The notes beneath the pieces are model-generated. The model saw only the letters and a list, made by a program, of their open reading frames with translations, had not been told where the DNA came from and did not search any database. A stretch of DNA of 64,000 nt from Pelecanus crispus (taxonomy: Eukaryota > Chordata > Aves > Pelecaniformes > Pelecanidae), in assembly GCF_030463565.1 (NCBI RefSeq), contig NC_134660.1:3857501-3921500 (forward strand), given 5' to 3'. A program made the translations under genes and the position numbers. Positions 59,409 to 64,000 of the stretch are shown piece by piece; the stretch's first letter is position 1, and each line of letters begins with the position of its first letter.

Positions 59409-59830
59409 CTAATAAGCATTTTCTAACTCATGCTGGTTAGATTTGCTGCTCCTGGCTCTGGAGAGACGGGGCTTCTTGTTCTTCTGAGGCCTGACAGTTT
59501 CCTTTCCAAAGTCCTTCAGCTCGGACTGGTTGTGGTAGCGAGTGTAGCGCTTGCATTTGCAGGACGTGACAGCTCGGAATTTGTAAGTCCGAGTCTCTTC
59601 CTCGGGACAAGCCATCTGGATGCGCTGCGTGCGAGTGTGAGCAGGAATGCAGCGATAATCCAGGGCATTCTGACGCCACCACTTCCCTCTACCAATAGAG
59701 TTGGGAAGGAGGTGTGAGGGGACACACTGACCAGAGCAGACCAGTTCCTTGACAGGCTTGACGCTGCGGCAAGGCCCCTCTGTGACATAGCGGGTGGTTC
59801 GCATTTCTCTGCAGCTGAAGTCGGAAGCAT
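59409..59830 (-). CDS. SOST: SOST exon 2: cystine-knot domain and basic tail of sclerostin
   Basis: This exon encodes residues 74-213. The C-terminal cystine-knot-like domain runs from about C80 to C166, with cysteines at 80, 94, 105, 109, 134, 148, 164 and 166. These fit the four human disulfide pairs, with a one-residue deletion before CKC. Loop 2 keeps the PNxIG motif (P116-N117-S118-I119-G120), which contacts the first propeller of LRP5/6, and GRGKWWR. An NQS glycosylation sequon is at 174-176. The basic tail ([15 protein letters not shown]) is one residue longer than human and would bind heparin. Sclerostin is secreted by osteocytes and blocks WNT signalling; that role is family knowledge. 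Confidence 0.98.
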
Positions 59831-62674
59831 CTGCAAATGACAAACACATTAATTACTGACTACTTTCTTCCCCATCCTTGAGAAAGCACTTTTCTTTTTG
59901 TTTCTGTAGCAGGTACCTAGCTCTGAACTAGATACAAGCTCGACATCTTGGTGGCAGATTTTGGGAAGAGCATCTCCAAAGACTCACTCGTGCAGCTTCT
60001 GAATATTTGGCTACTCTAGTCACGAGACCCTTGAGTAACAACATACAAATTAATTAATAAAAACCTTCTCTTGCCACCAGGTAAATTCCGTGTCACGGTT
60101 TTGCAGGTGGGCAGTGGAGCTTCTGAAGCGTAACCCCAGCAGCAGTGGTTACTTCATGGGAAGTTTTGATGGGATTCTCCTGGCTTCATTTACCTGTGGG
60201 CAAAACCTTCCCCCATTGCTCTAGTTTATTGACTTCAGAGGTTGACTTCAGATTTAAATTCTTTTGCAACAAAGCAAATGTTCCTTAAGTGATTTTTACC
60301 TAGCATAATGTGTTCCAGGTTAGGGAAATTGGCAGGTAACAACAGTGGTAAGGAATTTCCACTCTTCAGGCATTAGGTTTTCCAAGTTCACTGCTCTCTG
60401 TGATAATCCCACATCCCACATAACTTCCTTCAGACAGCTAGAGGCACCTTCTGGCTGATTAGGAACCTGACAGTCGGGCTTTTTCCCCCTTTTTCTCAAT
60501 GGATAGCTATAGGCAAATGAAACATTAGGAAAGACAAGATTTTTTAGCATTGAGGATTTAGAAAAACTTCCCAATTGGAGGAAAAGACTTTTTCCAAAGG
60601 CATCTCTTTTGCCAAGTGACATGCTTGGCTAATTGACTTGTTCGGAAGACACAGAATTTGATTTTTTGAAGGTGTTTATCAAAGAACTGCATCTAGATAA
60701 ACACATTAATGTTCTTCTCTTAGTCAAAAGGACAGTTTTAACTCAGGAACGCTACTTGTGGTGGAAATCCTCACAGGTCAGCTCATAAATAGAAGGCTGT
60801 GTCTGTTAGGCCCATTCTCCTTGCTGCGCACAAGGTGGTTCCCTCCTTAGTACATCAAGAGAGAATTCTGACCTGAGTCATTAGTGATAGAACAATATTT
60901 GTACAGACATTTTGATTTTTATTTTTCCTGTGAAGTACAGAAACATGATTTTGAGTGCTCAGGTTTCTATTTATCAAAGTACAGCTAGCAAGATTTCATT
61001 TTTTAAAAGTTTTAAGGACTGCATTAATGAAACGAAACAATCCTTGTCATAATGCTGTGGCAAAAATGCTGACAACTGAACTCCATATGCACTTAGTCTA
61101 ATCCTCCCAAGTTCCCTTGTCTATATAAAACATAATGCTCTGAATCAGGTGTATCGTACCATCGTAGCACATAGGCAGATAGAGCTAAATATAAGGGCAT
61201 TTGCCTCAGCTATACAGGTTTATTTTCTGTGCACATATGTCCTGTCCTGTATGTGTGCACATACTGCAAAATTATGCATGGTCTGGTGCAACGTCACGTG
61301 TCCCGGGAAGATCTGGCCACTTTGGATCATCATTTTGATTCTTTGTGTTAAAGATATTAAAATAAGTACACGAGACCATTTTATATCTTGAATAACTGTC
61401 CAGTCTCCTTCACTCTTTCTTAAGTAAATGTCCTTTCCACTTCAAAAAATATGCACCTCTCAGTGGGAAAGATTCCCCCCAGTTGATGTCAGAGTAGTAA
61501 GAGGATAAAAAATGAAGGTGTTCAGATGTAACAACAAAACCAACCTGCCTTGACTTGGTGGTTGGTGGGGCTGCCTGTGAGAAGCAGAGTGCTCCCCCTT
61601 TTAGGGATTTAAGACCGTCACACTCTCAAAAACATTACTTTTTTTTTTTCTTTTAAAATACTGTTAGTGCTATGGTTTTAAACACCTTAACTGACAGCTG
61701 CAGCAGAAAAACACAATTCCTTTCCAGTTGTCCCCAGAAAATGAAGGCTAGCTCAGATCTGCAATGCACAATAGCGGAAACTGTAAGTTTGACTTGTTGC
61801 TACGTGCATTTGGTAGCCAAATGTGTCAGCCTGGAGGACCAAGTTGCCCTATTTGCCAGTAGAACACTTCTTTAAAACTACATTTCTCTGGTGATAACTC
61901 CCCACCTTCCATCCCTCCTCACAAAGCTTGTGTTTTGCATCATTGCTAAAGTTAGACATTTGGCCAAATGCAGTGACAAGATATTACGAAGTATGTCAGT
62001 GCTGTTGAAGTAGCCAAACTGACTCCAAGATTGCACACCTCTGCAAAGCAGAGTCCCCTCCAATTCATTTGGGCATGAATTCCCCTTGGGAGTGCTTTAA
62101 CTGTTCAGAACGGCTTTTTTGGCTGCTGGAACCTATCTGTTGGCAAAGGACAGTGAGCAGCACACTTATCTAGCTGAATGCAACCTCCATGTGCCATTTT
62201 TGCTGTATGAGCTTAGACATCACTAGTGTGACTCTTTCTAAATATTAAGAACTTATATTATTATCTCCACGGTCAACCCATCGCCCCATCCTAACATCAA
62301 AGAGAGAAAGATGACTTGTGATATTTCCTCACAGCGCTTGCAAGCACAAAACACAGAGAAATTGAAGTAATATCTTCTACAGTTTTATGTATTGGAGTTG
62401 TGTCTGCAGGGAGCAGCTGGGCAGAATAGGAATGCACATCGTAGTACCTAAGAATTGTTCAATAGATAGACCACAGTTTTCATCAGTAAACTCCGGTATA
62501 TCCCTTCTAAGGTTTACACTGATGCTTCTTCAACAGTAGATGTAACTCCCTACCACTTACAGCATTAGATCCACACCTAAAGGTTTTAATAAATAAACGT
62601 ATATGATAACAAGTATTCTTTTACAAACGGCTTGTTAGGGTCCAAAACAGTGATAATGATGTTATTTTTCTTAC
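59831..62674 (-). other. SOST: SOST intron 1
   Basis: This 2844-bp intron runs GTAAGAAAAA to CATTTGCAG on the minus strand. It is AT-rich and free of recognised interspersed repeats, with one short T run at about 61638-61650. No nested gene was recognised. Confidence 0.93.
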
Positions 62675-62894
62675 CGTTAGGGTCTGGAGCTTGTTGTATG
62701 TGTCTTCCTCCATGCTTTGCCTGGTTCATTGTATTGTTGTTGCTGAAAGTCTGCTCCATCGGTGTTTCTGTATTTTCAGTGATCTCGGGAATGATTTCTG
62801 TAGCATCATTTTTAAACATCTGCCACCCTTCCACAGACCAAAATGCAATTTGTATTAAGACACAGACAGAGCACACAGCCCAAGAGATCTGCAT
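62675..62894 (-). CDS. SOST: SOST exon 1: signal peptide and N-terminal arm of sclerostin
   Basis: The ATG at 62894-62892 starts [20 protein letters not shown], a hydrophobic signal peptide probably cleaved near residue 23 (after SVEG). [14 protein letters not shown] follows, the most conserved part of the N-terminal arm. Next comes a diverged acidic stretch, then NNT (N-glycosylation sequon at 53-55, matching human N53) and [10 protein letters not shown]. The exon ends PDPN plus one base before GTAAGA. Its length of 220 nt equals the human coding exon 1. Reading past 62675 only extends into intron. Confidence 0.97.
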
Positions 62895-63005
62895 GGTGGC
62901 AGCTCACAGATTAGCTTTTCAGCACCCTGACAGTCTCAGATCCCAGGCAAAGGCACATTATTCCCCTTTTTTAAATCCTTTTTAGAACCAAGCCAGCCAA
63001 TGACT
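62895..63005 (-). promoter_or_regulatory. SOST: SOST core promoter and 5'UTR
   Basis: On the minus strand an AT-rich TATA-like word, TTTAAAAAAG, lies at 62975-62966. It would set transcription near 62940 and give a 5'UTR of about 45 nt, close to that of human SOST. An inverted CCAAT box (CCAAT on plus at about 62997-63001) lies roughly 60 bases upstream of that start. GGAAGGGCCAG follows further up. Positions are inferred, but the spacing is textbook. Confidence 0.55.
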
Positions 63006-63321
63006 ATACAAAGTGGGAAGGGCCAGACAACAACTCATTCATCTCAGCTTTTGTCAGTGTGAAATAAAATGGGTGTGTGGGGGTGGGTTAGTGACAATAT
63101 TCTACAACTTCTATGTAAAAACTTCTCATATGCGCTTCATTTTTGTGCCTGGCAACAATGGTGATTGACAAGACTAGGATGAACTGCAACCTGACAAGTC
63201 CTTCTGCAGTTTTTTTCTAACAACGTTATAATTAAAACCTGCTTCTACCTCCATATTTGAATCTTTGGCTGTTGTCTTTTCCAAAGGTTTTTCAGACTTT
63301 TTTATTTTTACTGTTGCTCTT

Positions 63322-63347
63322 CCCCCCACACCCCCACCCCCACCCCC
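63322..63347 (-). promoter_or_regulatory. G-quadruplex motif upstream of SOST
   Basis: The plus strand has C runs of 6, 5, 5 and 5 bases separated by A or ACA. The minus strand, which is the SOST sense strand, therefore carries four G runs of five or more with 1-3 base loops. It lies about 380-410 bp upstream of the predicted SOST start. The motif is seen directly; a regulatory role is inference. Confidence 0.5.
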
Positions 63348-63641
63348 AGTATAAAGTAAACAAATCTAGAAACTGTAGCTCAGTAGTTATGCTTTTCAGT
63401 CTCTACAGGCAAATGATTTGGGGGGGGGTGTTAGCTTTTTCTTTCTTTACAAAACAAGGAGCTCTACATTTTGTTTCGCAAATGTACTGGAATAAACAGG
63501 AAAGAGCTTCTTTTCAAAATGAGAAGTTGTTTTGTTTAGTTTTCCTTAAAAAATAGGCTACTTGGAATATATTAGTTACGGTAAACAGCTGGGATGTTGT
63601 ACACCATGCTTTTTGATGTGCTCTTTCTCACATTTTTATCA

Positions 63642-63665
63642 CTTAAAAAAAAAAAAAAAAAAAAA
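63642..63665 (+). repeat. Poly(A) run
   Basis: About 21 consecutive A bases in the SOST upstream flank, with no recognised retroposon upstream. Confidence 0.85.
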
Positions 63666-64000
63666 GCATTTGCATTTGCTTTAAATTCATTGCATACTAC
63701 TACTTCTGCTGACATTCTGAGCAAGTGTTGAATATAGGACATTTGCTTGTTTTAAACACAAGAACATGACCAGGCTGATTTCCATTCACAATGCAACCAA
63801 CAAAAAGGGAGAATTGATTACTTCATGTCTAGGGCACCTAAGCCCAAGATATATTCATGTGTCATGTTTTAAAACGTCATCTGTGGTATTCTTCTTCCTT
63901 GCAAAAATGATAGTGGTGATAGCTGCATAATTTCTTTGTCTCAAGACAACAACCACTTTCAAGTTAAATTAATAATTAATACATTAATTGGAAAGCGTCT

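Larger units (their letters stand above)
59409..62894 (-). other. SOST: SOST gene (coding span, two exons)
   Basis: Exons at 62675-62894 (220 nt) and 59409-59830 (422 nt) join in frame to 642 nt, coding 213 residues plus stop, the same length as human sclerostin. The single 2844-bp intron has a GTAAGA donor and a TTTGCAG acceptor and splits the codon for residue 74 after its first base, as in mammals. The WW in GRGKWWR, the ELENAY C-terminus and the [10 protein letters not shown]-terminal block identify SOST rather than its paralogue SOSTDC1. Confidence 0.97.
63006..64000. other. SOST upstream flank
   Basis: No further gene is seen before the window ends. It contains a G-quadruplex motif (63322-63347), an eight- to nine-base G run at 63420-63428 and a poly(A) run at 63645-63665. 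The next gene in the mammalian order (DUSP3) is not reached. Confidence 0.55.

Noticed and set aside
59430-59717. Plus-strand and other-frame readings across SOST exon 2
   Set aside because: They are shadows of the sclerostin coding exon; cysteine spacing and homology are only on the minus frame.
59409-62894. Assignment to SOSTDC1 rather than SOST
   Set aside because: The WW in loop 2, ELENAY C-terminus, 213-residue length, exon phases and linkage to MEOX1 all fit SOST.

Overview
The window looks like bird genomic DNA. It carries at least nine CR1 LINE fragments, several with the CR1 3' terminus (tandem copies of an ATTCTATG-like octamer). It also has the low interspersed-repeat load and modest intron sizes usual in birds. 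CR1 also occurs in crocodilians and turtles, so 'avian' is an inference; I cannot name the species.

Two complete protein-coding genes can be reconstructed, both on the minus strand. MEOX1, a homeobox transcription factor of paraxial mesoderm, has three coding exons (20635-21085, 14047-14219, 13066-13188) giving 248 residues. SOST (sclerostin), a secreted WNT/BMP antagonist, has two coding exons (62675-62894, 59409-59830) giving 213 residues. All junctions are GT..AG and in frame. The order MEOX1 then SOST, both in the same orientation, matches the human 17q21 block ETV4-MEOX1-SOST-DUSP3.

Layout: 1-9.9 kb is flank downstream of MEOX1, with CR1 scraps and no supportable gene. 9.9-10.84 kb is a 729-base pyrimidine tract with a single purine, abutting a short CpG-rich block. 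About 11-13 kb is probable MEOX1 3'UTR, and 13-21.1 kb is MEOX1. 21.1-57.9 kb is the MEOX1-SOST intergenic interval. In mammals this interval holds the distal SOST bone enhancer (ECR5, lost in van Buchem disease). Here it contains several AT-rich, homeodomain-site-dense, repeat-free stretches and a perfect MEF2 site at 32972-32981. It also has three coding-frame-length or regular minisatellites (21, 42 and 40 bp units) and most of the CR1 copies. 57.9-59.4 kb is probable SOST 3'UTR, 59.4-62.9 kb is SOST, and 62.9-64 kb is its promoter and upstream flank, including a strong G-quadruplex motif.

No tRNA, rRNA, CRISPR, intact transposon or wholly new gene system could be supported. The points most worth a second look are regulatory and structural: candidate SOST enhancers, the giant pyrimidine tract next to a CpG-rich block, the minisatellites, and a CR1 copy missing its 3' end.
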